Shown in pieces: positions 33,813 to 45,027 of a stretch of 64,000 nt of DNA. The stretch comes from Tribonema minus (taxonomy: Eukaryota > Sar > Xanthophyceae > Tribonematales > Tribonemataceae): contig JAFCMP010000401.1 of assembly GCA_017506865.1 (NCBI GenBank), positions 62,001 through 126,000 on the forward strand, given 5' to 3'. Numbering within the stretch: position 1 is the stretch's first letter; the number at the start of each line of letters is the position of its first letter. A program made the position numbers and the translations under genes. The notes beneath the pieces are model-generated. The model did not search any database, had not been told where the DNA came from, and saw nothing but the letters and a program-made list of their open reading frames with translations.

Positions 33813-34563
33813 ATGGTCCGGACAACGGGTCGGTTGGTGTTCGGGGGCTCTGGCCCGGCTACGGAGCAGCAAGACGATGATGATAAGCTGCAGCAGCTGA
33901 CGAAAGAAGAGGGAAACAGGAGCAAAGCCGTGGCGGAGCTGCTCAGCACGGAGAAAACCTTCGTGTCTGAGATGACGGTGAGGTCTTCGCCAGACGCGCA
34001 ACTGACAAAAGTTCATCATGGAGCAGTGTATCGTGCTCCAGCTAATGTGTGCAGTGACATGCTTCACAGCAATTAACGTCACCGCAATGCGTTCCTCACA
34101 CGTGCTTTTTTAAATGCTATACAGAAGGAGAGGACACTCGTTTCTTCACAACTTCTTTGGTGTAGTTTTCGTTTTCGCTGCCTTCCTCAGTAGAAAACGA
34201 AATCTCTGTTAGATTCAGCAGTGCAGGCAAATCATTCGTGCGATTACGTAATTGTTAATGACACTGCTGAGTGCTCCAGCGCACCACTTGTGCAGCGTAC
34301 CATAAGTAGAAATCAGTTGCACGCAGCGCATGATTGTCAAATGTTGCCTCAGCTAGCAAAGACTCACTGATTGAGGTTTCCATATTATGTGGCGACGTTG
34401 CACTTGTGCAAATGCCGTGCTTCGCTTTTGTGCATCAAACGGGCATATCAAACTTGGCCGCACATGCGAACAGAGTTTGCTCCGTGCCTGCCAGCTCCAG
34501 TTTCACATCAGACTTTCATAACGCCATGTCGAAGCCACCATGGTGCTGTCGTTGGCCGCCATG

Positions 34564-34725
34564 ACACGCAATGAAGACCTTGAAAGCTCCGTTCTCATAC
34601 AAACATTGCGCTGACATGACATGCAACGAAAACCTTTGCAGCCCAATTCTCAGGGAAACAGTACGCTGACATGATACGCAATACACCCCTAAAGTACGCA
34701 GGAAACGGTTACGCTGACGCATGGT
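34564..34725 (+). repeat. Degenerate ~60-bp tandem repeat, 3 copies
   Basis: gctgacatga / gctgacgcat blocks preceded by acgcaat-gaa and ccttt/ccgttctca segments recur three times in the intron of the RhoGEF remnant. Confidence 0.6.
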
Positions 34726-36527
34726 AACTGCCAATTTACACCCTCCAGTAGCCGGAGCTGCAAATGCGTATACCACACAGCTGTTGCGACATTGCATTCT
34801 TGCTGTTGCGTTACCTTTTCAGCTTGCTCCACGAGGCTTGCGGGATCAGCTTTGTGCATCACATGTTGCACCCCCCTACCGTCATCGTGTGAGGCCTGAG
34901 TCGTGTATATGGAAGCTATTGTACAGGGTGTGGGGGGTAATCGCCGCGCTGGTCAGATTTTCATGCGCGCTTGACGCAGCTTGCTGCGGTCACACGTGGT
35001 GCACCATGGGCGAGCCAGAGGAGGCTGCTGACTGCTGTTGCACATCAGAGCTGTAACATTGCAGTAGCACGCCAGAAGCAGACAGCTCCAAAGTCACTGC
35101 AGCTGCCGCTCTAGCGCGCCAGGCGGCGGTCCTGGTGCTGCAGCAGGTCCGTCTCCTGCCGCATCACCTGATCGCACTCGCAAGGAACCTGCATGCCAAA
35201 CTCAAGCTTCGCAGGCTATTGCAAGGTCGTTTAGACCCGCACATCACACTGCAGACGCGGTTTGCGCCCCTCATCTGCTGCTGCAGGGCCTGGTTCCATT
35301 TGCCGCTGCGCACACCCGCTTCCACGTGCAGAAACAACCTGCTCGCTGTGTTTCTTACAAAACGTGCCGCATGCGTGCACGCACATATGTACGTATCCAG
35401 TTTTACATGACAGTGCTCAACTTTGCGCCCCTCGTCACTGTCCTGCAGCTGCTCGTGGAGGTCTTCCTGGAGCCGCTGCGACGCTACGGCGCGGAGCTCG
35501 CAGCGGAGGCAGAGGCTGCAGCGGAGGACAGGGCCGATGCCGGCAAGGCACGCTTGGCTGTTACGCCGGAGGACTTGACTGTTATATTCAGCAACGTGGA
35601 GCAGTTGCTGGGCTTCAACAGGTGCGTGCGTGCATGCTGATCTGATTTGAAATTCATCTTGAAGTATGCAGCAATGTTCAGAGCTGCTCGGTTGCGACGG
35701 GTGTGCACGTGCGCGCCGCCTAGCGTTGCCAGCGCCCGGCACCTCAGCTTTGTGCTGTGGTAGGTAGGTATACTGCGTGTGCAACTTCAACAAACCGTGG
35801 AGCGTCACCGTTGATCAGTGCTCAGTGCAGCGCCTCACACGAGTGCGCTTGAACAGTGGCAACATGGGTATGTGGCGTGCAACTTCCACAAGAGCGGAGC
35901 GTCAGCGGCACAGCTGCGGCAGGTTCAATGTGATGCTCGGCGATGTGCACGTGTGGAAGTGTAACGGTGCCCTCGTTGCTGCATTGCGCGTGCAGCAAGA
36001 GGGGTCAGGCTAGCGTTGCGGTAGCAATAGGCCAGGGTTGTGCAGACAATGGTTCAGTTATGGTCGTGCACGCACCTCACTGGACTAGTGGCCACCAGCG
36101 CCCTTGCGCTTCCACAGCCAGCTGCTGTGAGCGGTGCGGGAGGCAATGCACATTCATGCTGAGCACTGGTGCAGCTGTTGCAGTAGCTTCAACGCGAGAA
36201 AGTTGCACCTCGATGACGTCGACCATACGTACTGAAGCATTTGCCACGACACCGCAGAGGCCGCTTGTAGGCTGCGTGACCGTACAACTATGGCTGATGC
36301 ACACGCGGCTTCTTGACGTCATTAGGCGATGTTGAAGATGAGTGTTGAAGATGAGTGTGTATGTGCCCTTGGCAGCGCTCAACATAAATGTATCCTCAAT
36401 CAATCTCAGGCTCATGTTTAGGGACTGTTGTCGAGGCGCAGAGAAGGGGGTGAGATGTCCTGTTGACGATCAGGGACACAGCATCGACTGTCAAGGCTGC
36501 TTGAGCATACCAAGACCCAACCAAGTA

Positions 36528-36900
36528 TGAGCGTCCAATGTGTAGTATCTGCCTGAATGGCTCAAAAAGCCATTCCGGCTCCACTTTGGAGAACCAGGAG
36601 TAAATAAGTGGGTCAGACTGTGTAGTACCTGCCTGAGTGGCTCAAAAGCCATTCAGGCCCCACTTTGGAGGACCAGGAGTAAACAAGTGGGTCTGACCGC
36701 CTTCGGCCGTCTCATCTATTGCACTTGTTTGCTGACGGCACAGATCGTTTCTGGCGTAACTGGGAGGCTGCCATGGCGGCTCGAGCATACCAAGTACCTT
36801 TGATCATCCAATGCTGACATGGTGTTGTACTCGGCAAGTACCTGCTCAAGTGGCTCAGGCCCCACTATGGAAAACCAGGGCCAAGGCGTAAATATGCGGG
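36528..36900 (+). repeat. ~80-bp tandem duplication plus a third diverged copy
   Basis: tgtagta-ctgcctgagtggctcaaaa, then gccattc-gg, cactttggagaaccaggagtaaa and aagtgggtc occur at 36538 and 36619. A diverged copy lies at 36828-36900. Confidence 0.75.
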
Positions 36901-36919
36901 CTTGTGCACCTTCAGCCGT

Positions 36920-37115
36920 TTCATTTATTGCACTGATATGCTGACGGCACACAGGTCGTTTCTGACGCATTGCACTTGTATGCTGACAGCACAGGTCATT
37001 TCTGGCGTCTTGCACTGCTATGCTGACAGCACAGATCATTTCTGGCGTCTTGCACTGCCATGCTGACAGCACAGGTCATTTCTGGTGTATCGCACTTGTA
37101 TTTTGACGGCAAACA
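36920..37115 (+). repeat. ~40-bp minisatellite, about 5 copies
   Basis: ttgcactgctatgctgacag followed by cacag-tcatttctggcgt recurs about five times. Confidence 0.8.
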
Positions 37116-37154
37116 GGTCTTTCCTAGCGGATCTGGAGGCTGCCATGGCGGCGG

Positions 37155-37500
37155 GGGGTCAGGGGGCGGTTGTTGAAGTTTTCCTCAAGGCCGCGCCGTT
37201 CATGCGAATGTTCAGCGTCTACGTCAACAACTTTGACAGGGCCCGATGAGTTTTTCACGATAATGAATCGTTGCGATAAATGATGAGTAAGTTCGCTTGA
37301 TTCAATGCCTGAACTAGTGCTCATGGGGGTGCATCATTAGGGGGCAGCAGGGTAGTTGTTGAGAGGAGCGTCACCACTGCCGTTCATGCGCATGTTCAGC
37401 GTCTACGTCAACAACTTTGACAGAGCCAGGTGAGCCATTCATGACCGTGACGAGTCATCACGATAAATGGTGAGTTCACTTGATTCAATGCCTGGCTCGA
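37155..37500 (+). repeat. Tandem duplication of a DH-domain exon (offset 184 bp)
   Basis: atgttcagcgtctacgtcaa occurs at 37208 and again at 37392, within longer matching flanks (ttgattcaatgcct after both). Each copy has one defect, as described under the RhoGEF gene. Confidence 0.8.
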
Positions 37501-37535
37501 AGTTATGGTTGGGGGGGGGGGTTTGGGGGGGGGCA
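37501..37535 (+). repeat. G-run (possible G-quadruplex)
   Basis: Two runs of ten and nine G separated by TTT lie just after the duplicated exon. On transcription this could fold into a quadruplex, or it may simply be a simple-sequence tract. Confidence 0.4.
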
Positions 37536-38010
37536 AAGCGCACTTGTTTTGGTGGTCGTGGAGGCCACATCCGTTGTACGCATCACCAGGATGTCTTTAT
37601 GTGAATGCACGCGACTGTCGTACAAGTGAAAGAATGCATCGCCTCTAACGCGCGCTTTGCACTCTGGAGAGGCAGTGGTTATGCAGAGAGCGATGGCCAA
37701 CATACACCAAGGTTCAACTGCGACTCTGGTGCTCACTCTAACCCTCAACCCAGCGCACCATGCGCAATGCAGCGCTGGCAGCGCTCCAGCCTCTGCCTTC
37801 GAGGCACAACTGTCATGCGGCCCAGGTGACAAGACAACATGAAACATCAAATGAATGTGGTATCGCCACCATGCCTCAGCGTCAACTGCACGCGATAGTC
37901 AGAACTATGGCATCATGGCATGGTGTTGCCTCATGCACTGTGTCTATTTGATGCATCAATACCTCCTTCAGCAACATCATGTTACAGACACACAGCATAA
38001 TTCGACTCAC

Positions 38011-39809
38011 CTGCAAGCATGTCGCCAGACCACAGGCGTGGCTTCCTGGCGGTGCGCACATGCACGTGCTCACCGCCGAAGCGCAGGCGCTGGTCGAAGT
38101 CCGGGCCCAAAGTGATGGCGCACAGCTTCTCGGGCAAGCGACCGCCAGACGATATCGACACGCCGTTGAGCGCAAGCGAGCGCAGTGTGGAGGGCAGCAT
38201 ACCGAGCCGCAGGCGCGGAAAGTCATACTCGACTCTGCTGCTGAAGACACCGCCGCCTTCAATGTTGCCAGTCACGATCCGACAGGAGTCTATCCAGGTC
38301 GCGAGGCGCGTCAGGCGCGGCGGCAACGCCGGCAGCTCGAAGCTGTCGTCTACCCCCCAGGAACCCACCAGCTCCAACACCTCGAGAGATGCGGGCAAGT
38401 ACGGGATGTTGAAGTGCCAATTGCACACCGTGAGTGACCTGAGCCGCGTCGGAAGAAGTGGCGGCAGCACGTGCGGGTACTCTGACGGCAGGGTGAGTTG
38501 TTCGAGGCCATCGGGCAGCATGGAGCACACATCCTGCTTGAATTCCTTGCTGAGAATGACGAGACGCTTTAACCCTTCTGGCAGTCCAGCGACAGTGCCG
38601 AAGAAGCCGTCTTCGTCCGTGAAAGAGAGGGAGACGAGTGAGTCTGGGAGCTCAAGTGGTACCAGCGTGTCTGCGTCATCGCGATCTTCACACATAAACC
38701 CCAGCTCCAGCGTTTTGAGGTGGGAGTCGCGCAGAGGTGGCAGCACACGGGTGCACTTGCTCTCGGGGTCCTCTACTGTCGTAAAATACATGAGTGACAG
38801 CGATGTGAGCGCGGAAGGGATAGGAGCGTGGCTCCAGGACACATAGCCGTTGAGCGCCAGCCGCTGGAGACTTGGCGGCAGCTGCAGATCGTCCATGTCA
38901 AGGTGGCCGCCATCATTGCCGTCATTAAAGTACTCGCTCATAGCGAGCTCTGTCACGGTTGTCGGGAGCGCTGCGATGACCGCGGGGAACAGCCGAAAGG
39001 GCGTGTCCAGCTCCACCCTGCGAAGCTGGCTGGCCGTCGCCATGAGATTGTTTAGGCACTCAATCCAAGCATCCTCCTGCTGTGCCGTATTCGGCTGGAG
39101 CGCTTCTATCTCATCATCGGAGTCATCATCGGAGACATTGTCGGGGTCAGGCTGCGCGCGCAGGTCAAGTTGGGGAACAGTCAGCCAACGCGGAATAACT
39201 CAGAATTTATGAAACGTGCATTGCACACAAAGGAGTGATTGAGGTGACGCTTGTATAACTCACCAGAGAGATGATGAAGCTGAGGTGCTGAAGGCCCTGT
39301 GGCAGGCCTGGCAGCAAGCCCTCGAAGCGTACCAGCTTCAGCTCAGAAACACTCTGAGGCAAGCGTAGCGTGAGGCCGGACCAGTTGCCACTCAGCTCCA
39401 TGCGTTGCACGTTCCTGGCTGTGCGGTTCAGCAAAACGTCCATCGCGAGCTGTACGCAGGCGTCAGCTACATTCCTGGTGTTGCTGGAATCGAGGTTCAG
39501 CACGCGCTGTATGTAGGCGTCAGCTATATCACTCCTGATGTTGCTGGCATCGAGGTTCACCTGCACCGGGACTGCGTGGACAGAAGGCACAAGTTTCTTG
39601 CAAAGAGCCCACCCCTCCTTAGGCAGCAGGCTGCGCTGAGCTAGCACTGCGAACACAGCGAACAAAGCATCTGGATCGCTGCGCTTTTCACACTTGGCGA
39701 AGGGCTGCTCCATCTGGTTGGACATGCACCGGCTTTGTGCTGTTGCCTCAAGTCGGCTAGCAACGAACGGATGTTGAAGGTGAAACGCGTCACCAGTGAT
39801 ACAACGCAT
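38011..39809 (-). CDS. FNIP/LRR-like repeat protein, at least two exons
   Basis: Exon 1 is 39264-39809 (MRCITGDAF... ending at donor CTG/GTGAGT). Exon 2 is 38011-39151 (acceptor GCGCGCAG, then an acidic DDDSDDE segment). Exon 2 ends at a donor GCAG/GTGAGT in phase 1, so at least one more exon is expected to the left; I did not find it, and unspliced reading stops at 37982. The protein carries a dozen or more irregular 'LP.sL..L.l' units (LPPSLQRLALNG, LPDSLVSLSF, LPEGLKRLVIL, LPASLEVLEL, LPSTLRSLAL). This is the pattern of FNIP/LRR repeats that form solenoids for protein binding. It starts 90 bp from a divergent gene at 39900. Confidence 0.65.
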
Positions 39810-39899
39810 CACCGGTGACTCTGTGAGCAAAATTCCGAAGGGGGTCTTGTTGGAAGGGGGCTGTGTCTCACAGTAGCTAACATCACAGACAGCGGAGCT
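39810..39899. promoter_or_regulatory. Short bidirectional promoter region
   Basis: Only 90 bp separate the chosen start codons of the FNIP gene (minus) and the gene at 39900 (plus). Transcripts probably overlap. An upstream ATG of the FNIP frame at 39947 would make the coding ends overlap as well. Confidence 0.35.
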
Positions 39900-40583
39900 A
39901 TGGATAGGGAGGACAGGAGCGCCAAAAAAGTCAAGGTCGAAGAGCATGGGGGCCCCGCTGCTGGTCCTGTTTTAGCAGCAGCACCTGCTGCGCCTGCTGC
40001 TGGAGACATGGCTGGAGAGGGTGCCGCAATCGATGAAGGTAAACAGCCCTGTAAACGTCGTCTATGGATGTCTTGTCTACGTTCATTGACTAAGCACTTG
40101 AGTACTATGATGCTTTGTACATTCAAACAACCGACAACAATCAGAGGTGGAGGCAAACCCCTAGCACTGCGGTATCTCGTCAACCTTCCAGGTGACCGGA
40201 GGCTCTATGACGCCTTCATAGACGACTCTCATAAGCCTGTGAAGGTAGCCCTCGCGCTGGAGGCGGTCATCAGCTGCTATGGCAAGGTGAAGACAGCAGC
40301 CACCGAATTCAAGACTGCTGTGAACCTCGGGGATTATGCATCAGCGAGGGCAAGGCACGGAGAAGTGTTGGGGCTCGCGACGGTGTTACGCCACCACGCG
40401 CAAGCTCTGCCTGATGTCTGGTCGGACCTGTTGATGGGGCTACAGAGAGCCTGTTTCAACAACTTGGACGGTGTCAATGAGCTTGTTGTCTGCATGACTG
40501 CTACGATCGTGGAAAGCATGTCTCAGTCACACGACGAGATGCGCATATGCGCCCGCGTCGCGAGGCAGCTCACAAAGATGTAG
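39900..40583 (+). CDS. Unknown protein with N-terminal NLS-like patch
   Basis: A 227-aa frame starts MDREDRSAKKVKVEEH (basic KKVKV) and an Ala-rich segment. Good splice signals (AAG/GTAAAC at 40039 and TTCCAG at 40191) define a possible 153-bp intron that is a multiple of three and open, so both the spliced 176-aa form and the unspliced form stay in frame. The C-terminal part is helical (VKVALALEAVISCYGKVKTA, LRHHAQALPDVWSDLL) with no family that I recognise. The stop is TAG. Confidence 0.5.
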   Translation: MDREDRSAKKVKVEEHGGPAAGPVLAAAPAAPAAGDMAGEGAAIDEGKQPCKRRLWMSCLRSLTKHLSTMMLCTFKQPTTIRGGGKPLALRYLVNLPGDRRLYDAFIDDSHKPVKVALALEAVISCYGKVKTAATEFKTAVNLGDYASARARHGEVLGLATVLRHHAQALPDVWSDLLMGLQRACFNNLDGVNELVVCMTATIVESMSQSHDEMRICARVARQLTKM

Positions 40584-40881
40584 ATGCCCGTGGACTTTCA
40601 ACGATCATGGAGACAAGGGGAGGGGCACATCGCAGACTGGGTACGGTGTTCAATATCGACCGAATACCATAGTCAGATTATCTCTGCTCATGCACTGCGT
40701 GTTGTATGCTGCAGCATGAACTGTTCACTAGTTCAGCCTCCTGATTCCTTGTGTGCCTGTGATGGTACTAGAGATACCATCTATGTCGTCGACTTGCAGC
40801 AGCGGCATCTCTACAGCAGCTACCACAGCAACCAGCACGTTACGCCCCAGCCCAGCATTCACAGAAGCTGAATAATGACAC

Positions 40882-41376
40882 TCAGTCTGTAAACTTTGCT
40901 ATGGTGGGGAAATGTTCAAAAATGGCTGCATCAGCCTTTGCGCTTGCCGCGCTGTGGGCGCAGTGGCTTCCGGAGAGAGTGTAATCGCGCTCCCCGCTCT
41001 CGTATTCTTGAAGATAAAGTCTTGAAATAAATGATGTGACAAGCTCTCTAGTGAGCGCCGCCCATCGACTGCATCTCGCTCTGCTCCTTGCAATGATGAA
41101 GTGAACAGCGAGTTTGAATCTTGAGTTGCGTCTGCATATCATGCGGTTCACCATCTGTACGTCGCTATCGCCTTTAAGCAGTTTGCGTGCGCAACGGATT
41201 TCGTAATCGCTACAGAACGTCATGTCGTATGATGTCATCATGCCAGCCTTGACCTGTCCGATACTGTTGCGCGCCTGTTTCATACCAGACAGTTTGACGT
41301 GTCGTATATAAACTTTTGACGGGAAGCATTGTATATACGCTGACACACGGCTAAAGATATTAGATTCCAAAATCAC
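40882..41376 (-). CDS. Hypothetical basic ORF beside the satellite array
   Basis: A 164-aa frame is rich in Arg/Lys/Ser and has Cys-containing stretches (CSDYEIRCARKLLKG, MICRRNSRFKLAVHFIIARS). No domain is recognised. Its start overlaps the edge of the satellite array. It may be a degraded exon. Confidence 0.25.
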   Translation of the reverse strand: MILESNIFSRVSAYIQCFPSKVYIRHVKLSGMKQARNSIGQVKAGMMTSYDMTFCSDYEIRCARKLLKGDSDVQMVNRMICRRNSRFKLAVHFIIARSRARCSRWAALTRELVTSFISRLYLQEYESGERDYTLSGSHCAHSAASAKADAAIFEHFPTIAKFTD

Positions 41377-44060
41377 AAACTGTTTAAGTGAATAGTAAAC
41401 TTAAAATACATTCACACAATTCATACCCTTTAGGGTGAGTAACCATGTAGGGGAGCCTTGAAGGTCCGATAGTCACCACTCACCCTACCGGTATATGATG
41501 CTACATAATATTTGCGTGATTTACGAAAATCTGCGTTGGGTCCGCCGCTCTGAAAGGTATCTCTGGCAGTACCGGATTACAAAGTCACAAACTTCAATAC
41601 GAAAATCTGCTAAGGGTCGTACCTGTCCGATTTTAGGTCAGCCGCTCTGAAAAGTATTTCTGGCAGTACCGGATTGCAAAGTACAGACTGTTGAAGTAAG
41701 AAGTAAACTTCAAATTATACTAACTTTCAAGATACATACCCTTCAGGGTCAGTAACCATGTAGGGGACCCTTAAACCTCCGATAGTCACCACTCGCCCTA
41801 CCGGTACATGATGCTACATAATATTTGCGTGATTTACGAAAATCTGCTAAGGGTCGTACCTGTCCGATTTTGGGTCAGCCGCTCTGAAAAGTATTTCTGG
41901 CAGTATCGGATTCCAAAGTACAGACTGTTGAAGTAAGAAGTAAACTTCAAATTATACTATTTTCAAGATACATACCCTTTAGGGTCAGTAACCATGTAGG
42001 GGAGCCTTGAACCTCCGATAGTCACCACTCACCCTACCGGTACATGATGCTACATAATATTTGCGTGATTTACGAAAATCTGCTAAGGGTCGTACCTGTC
42101 CGATTTTGGGTCAGCCGCTCTGAAAAGTATTTCTGGCAGTATCGGATTCCAAAGTACAGACTGTTGAAGTAAGAAGTAAACTTCAAATTATACTATTTTC
42201 AAGATACATACCCTTTAGGGTCAGTAACCATGTAGGGGAGCCTTGAACCTCCGATAGTCACCACTCACCCTACCGGTACATGATGCTACATAATATTTGC
42301 GTGATTTACGAAAATCTGCTAAGGGTCGTACCTGTCCGATTTTGGGTCAGCCGCTCTGAAAAGTATTTCTGGCAGTACCGGATTCCAAAGTACAGACTGT
42401 TGAAGTAAGAAGTAAACTTCAAATTATACTATTTTCAAGATACATACCCTTTAGGGTCAGTACCCATGTAGGGGACCCTTGAACCTCCGATACTCACCAC
42501 TCACCCTACCGGTACATGATGCTACATACTATTTGCGTGATTTACGAAAATCTGCTAAGGGTTGTACCTGTCCGATTTTTGGGTCAGCCGCTCTGAAAAG
42601 TATTTCTGGCAGTACCGGGTTGCAAAATACATACTGTTGAGGTAAGAAGTAAACTTCAAATTGTACTATTTTCAAGATACATACCCTTTAAGGTCAGTAA
42701 CCATGTAGGGGAGCCTTGAACGTCCGATAGTCACCACTCACCCTACCGGTACATGATGCTACATAATATTTGCGTGATTTACGAAAATCTGCTAAGGGTC
42801 GTACCTGTCCGATTTTGGGTCCGCCGCGCTGAAAAGATACATACCCTTTAGGGTCAGTAACCATGTAGGGGAGCCTTGAACCTCCGATAGTCACCACTCA
42901 CCCTACCGGTATATGATGCTACATAATATTTGCGTGATTTACGAAAATCTGCTAAGGGTCGTACCTGTCTGATTTTGGGTCAGCCGCTCTGAAAAGTATT
43001 TCTGGCAGTACCGGATTGCAAAGTACAGACTGTTGAAGTAAGAAGTAAACTTCAAATTATACTAACTTTCAAGATACATACCCTTCAGGGTCAGTAACCA
43101 TGTAGGGGACCCTTAAACCTCCGATAGTCACCACTCGCCCTACCGGTACATGATGCTACATAATATTTGCGTGATTTACGAAAATCTGCTAAGGGTCGTA
43201 CCTGTCCGATTTTGGGTCAGCCGCTCTGAAAAGTATTTCTGGCAGTAACGGATTGCAAAGTACAGACTGTTGGAAGTAAGTAGTAAACTTCAAATTATAC
43301 TAATTTTCAAGATACATACCCTTTAGGGTCAGTAACCATGTAGGGGACCCTTAAACCTCCGATAGTCACCACTCGCCCTACCGGTACATGATGCTACATA
43401 ATATTTGCGTGATTTACGAAAATCTGCTAAGGGTCGTACCTGTCCGATTTTGGGTCAGCCGCTCTGAAAAGTATTTCTGGCAGTACCGGATTGCAAAGTA
43501 CAGACTGTTGAAGTAAGAAGTAAACTTCAAATTATACTATTTTCAAGATACATACCCTTTAGGGTCAGTAACCATGTAGGGGCGCCTTGAACCTCCGATA
43601 GTCATCACTCACCCTACCGGTCTATGATGCTACATAATATTTGCGTGGTTTACGAAAATCTGCTAAGGGTCGTACCTGTCCGATTTTGGGTCCGCCGCGC
43701 TGAAAAGATACATACCCTTTAGGGTCAGTAACCATGTAGGGGAGCCTTGAACCTCCGATAGTCACCACTCACCCTACCGGTATATGATGCTACATAATAT
43801 TTGCGTGGTTTACGAAAATCTGCTAAGGGTCGTACCTGTCCGATTTTGGGTCAGCCGCTCAGAAAAGTATTTCTGGCAGTACCGGATTGCAAATCACAGA
43901 CTGTTGAAGTAAGAAGTAAACTTCAAATTGTACTATTTTCAAGATACATACCCTTTAGGGTCAGTAACCGTGTAGGGAGCCTTGAACCTCCGATAGTCAC
44001 CACTCACCCTATCGGTACATGATGCTACATAATATTACGAAAATCTGCTAGGGTCGTACT
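41366..44060 (+). repeat. Satellite array, 236-bp monomer, ~12 copies
   Basis: Using 'accatgtagggg' as anchor, copies lie at 41442, 41754, 41990, 42226, 42462, 42700, 42859, 43096, 43334, 43570 and 43730, plus a variant at 43966. Spacing is mostly 236-238 bp, with two intervals of 159-160 bp where the same 77-bp piece is missing (higher-order structure). Each monomer contains GTAGGG...CCCTAC around an inner GAG-GCTTGAAC-CTC hairpin, and an ACCCTTTAGGGT block. Some monomers are nearly identical (41.9-42.4 kb), showing recent expansion. Confidence 0.95.
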
Positions 44061-44617
44061 TTTTATTACTAGGGTCGTACTTATGATCTTGTATTTATAG
44101 CAGCCCCAAGGTGGGCTTGATGCGTTGGATAAGATTGCTAAAAACTAAAATCGGACGGGCCCTTAGAGCCCTGCGTTGCAGGCTTGTACTAGACTCATGG
44201 GGGGCAGACACAGCGGCACCCAGTCTGAGCCACACCTATCATAGCCGATGTCTCCATCTCTTGAGCGAAAACGCCGGAGGACCGCGGTTATGCCTCTAGT
44301 ATACATTTGGGCCAGAGGCGCCCGGTCCTCGATTCCTTGCCTAGCACGCCGCTGACGTGCCTGGCCGAGGTTCTCTTTCTTGCGTGTTCAAGCAAACGAT
44401 CTACAGTGTGCCCTGATGCTATCCGCATCCCCATGTTCCAATATCCCCTGCTGCTGCCCAAAGCCGTATCCTCACCACACGCGACTCCGCAGCTCCTGCT
44501 CACAGTCAGAGCCAGCATCTCCCATCCCCTTGCTGCTGCCTGATGCACCCTCGCCACCATCAGCGCCACCGCGAGCGCTGCCGCACCTCTTTTTTTCGGT
44601 GCTAACGAGCAAGTGTA
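44061..44617. other. No gene recognised
   Basis: Open frames on both strands (44288-44677 minus, 44380-44670 plus) overlap each other and run into the LINE fragment. No domain or splice structure supports either. Confidence 0.3.
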
Positions 44618-44628
44618 CAGGATTGTAC

Positions 44629-44743
44629 TTTTTATTAATTCTCGCTCAGGGCGCGAAAAAGCCCAGATGATTGGCATCTAGCTGTAAGGAATCTGCATGT
44701 CGTATGACAGTCTGAAAGTGTCGCAACGACAACGACTCAAACG
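44629..44743 (-). mobile_element. 115-bp 5'-truncated LINE copy with 11-bp target duplication
   Basis: The segment is almost identical to the reverse complement of the LINE end at 55567-55677, including the stop codon and 3' UTR. It is flanked by CAGGATTGTAC at 44618-44628 and 44744-44754. The target is a satellite-related sequence that continues as gggtcagccgctctgaaaag at 44768. This is the classic outcome of target-primed reverse transcription. Confidence 0.88.
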
Positions 44744-44754
44744 CAGGATTGTAC

Positions 44755-44805
44755 CTTCGGGATTTCGGGTCAGCCGCTCTGAAAAGTATTTCTGGCAGTG
44801 CCGGA
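44755..44805 (+). repeat. Satellite monomer fragment
   Basis: ttcgggtcagccgctctgaa through ttctggcagtgccgga matches the middle of the 236-bp satellite monomer. Confidence 0.8.
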
Positions 44806-45027
44806 GCCTAGCTCAAGCCCTTTGCCGTAGAAGGGACGAAGGTGCCTATGGGAGCATTTGCTCAAATCAGGCCAGCATGTTATCGAGGTGCACAGAGTCT
44901 TTATTGTGACTCAGTTAATGCAATCACGACGCAGAGGCACGGAACGAAGCGACACATGAGGGGGCGTGAGACAACGAGCATGGATGTTGAGCGAATGCAT
45001 TGAAAGATGACGAATACCGTCGAAGCC

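Larger units (their letters stand above)
33813..37700 (+). pseudogene. RhoGEF (DH-domain) gene, decayed
   Basis: Exon 1 (33813-33977) ends with AVAELLSTEKTFVSEM, the first DH helix, at donor ACG/GTGAGG. Exon 2 (35449-35621) has VFLEPLRRYG and VIFSNVEQLLGFN, between an acceptor CCTGCAG and a donor AACAG/GTGCGT. Exon 3 sequence VVEVFLKAAPFMRMFSVYVN is at ~37164-37223, and a candidate exon 4 (VKECIASNARFALW) is near 37627. Together these follow the DH order for guanine-nucleotide exchange on Rho-family GTPases. Exon 3 exists in two tandem versions. The first is coding-intact but its donor is GATGAG; the second has a good donor (CCAG/GTGAGC) but loses frame. I also find no exon for the ~30 residues between exons 2 and 3. 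It is probably a pseudogene. Confidence 0.55.

Noticed and set aside
41366-44060. tRNA genes within the satellite monomers
   Set aside because: A GGTTCAAG box and a GTAGGG/CCCTAC stem suggest a tRNA, but the folded unit is only ~42 nt and lacks an anticodon arm.
44288-44677. 129-codon minus-strand ORF
   Set aside because: It runs through the inserted LINE fragment and one target duplication, so it cannot be an old gene, and it has no domain.
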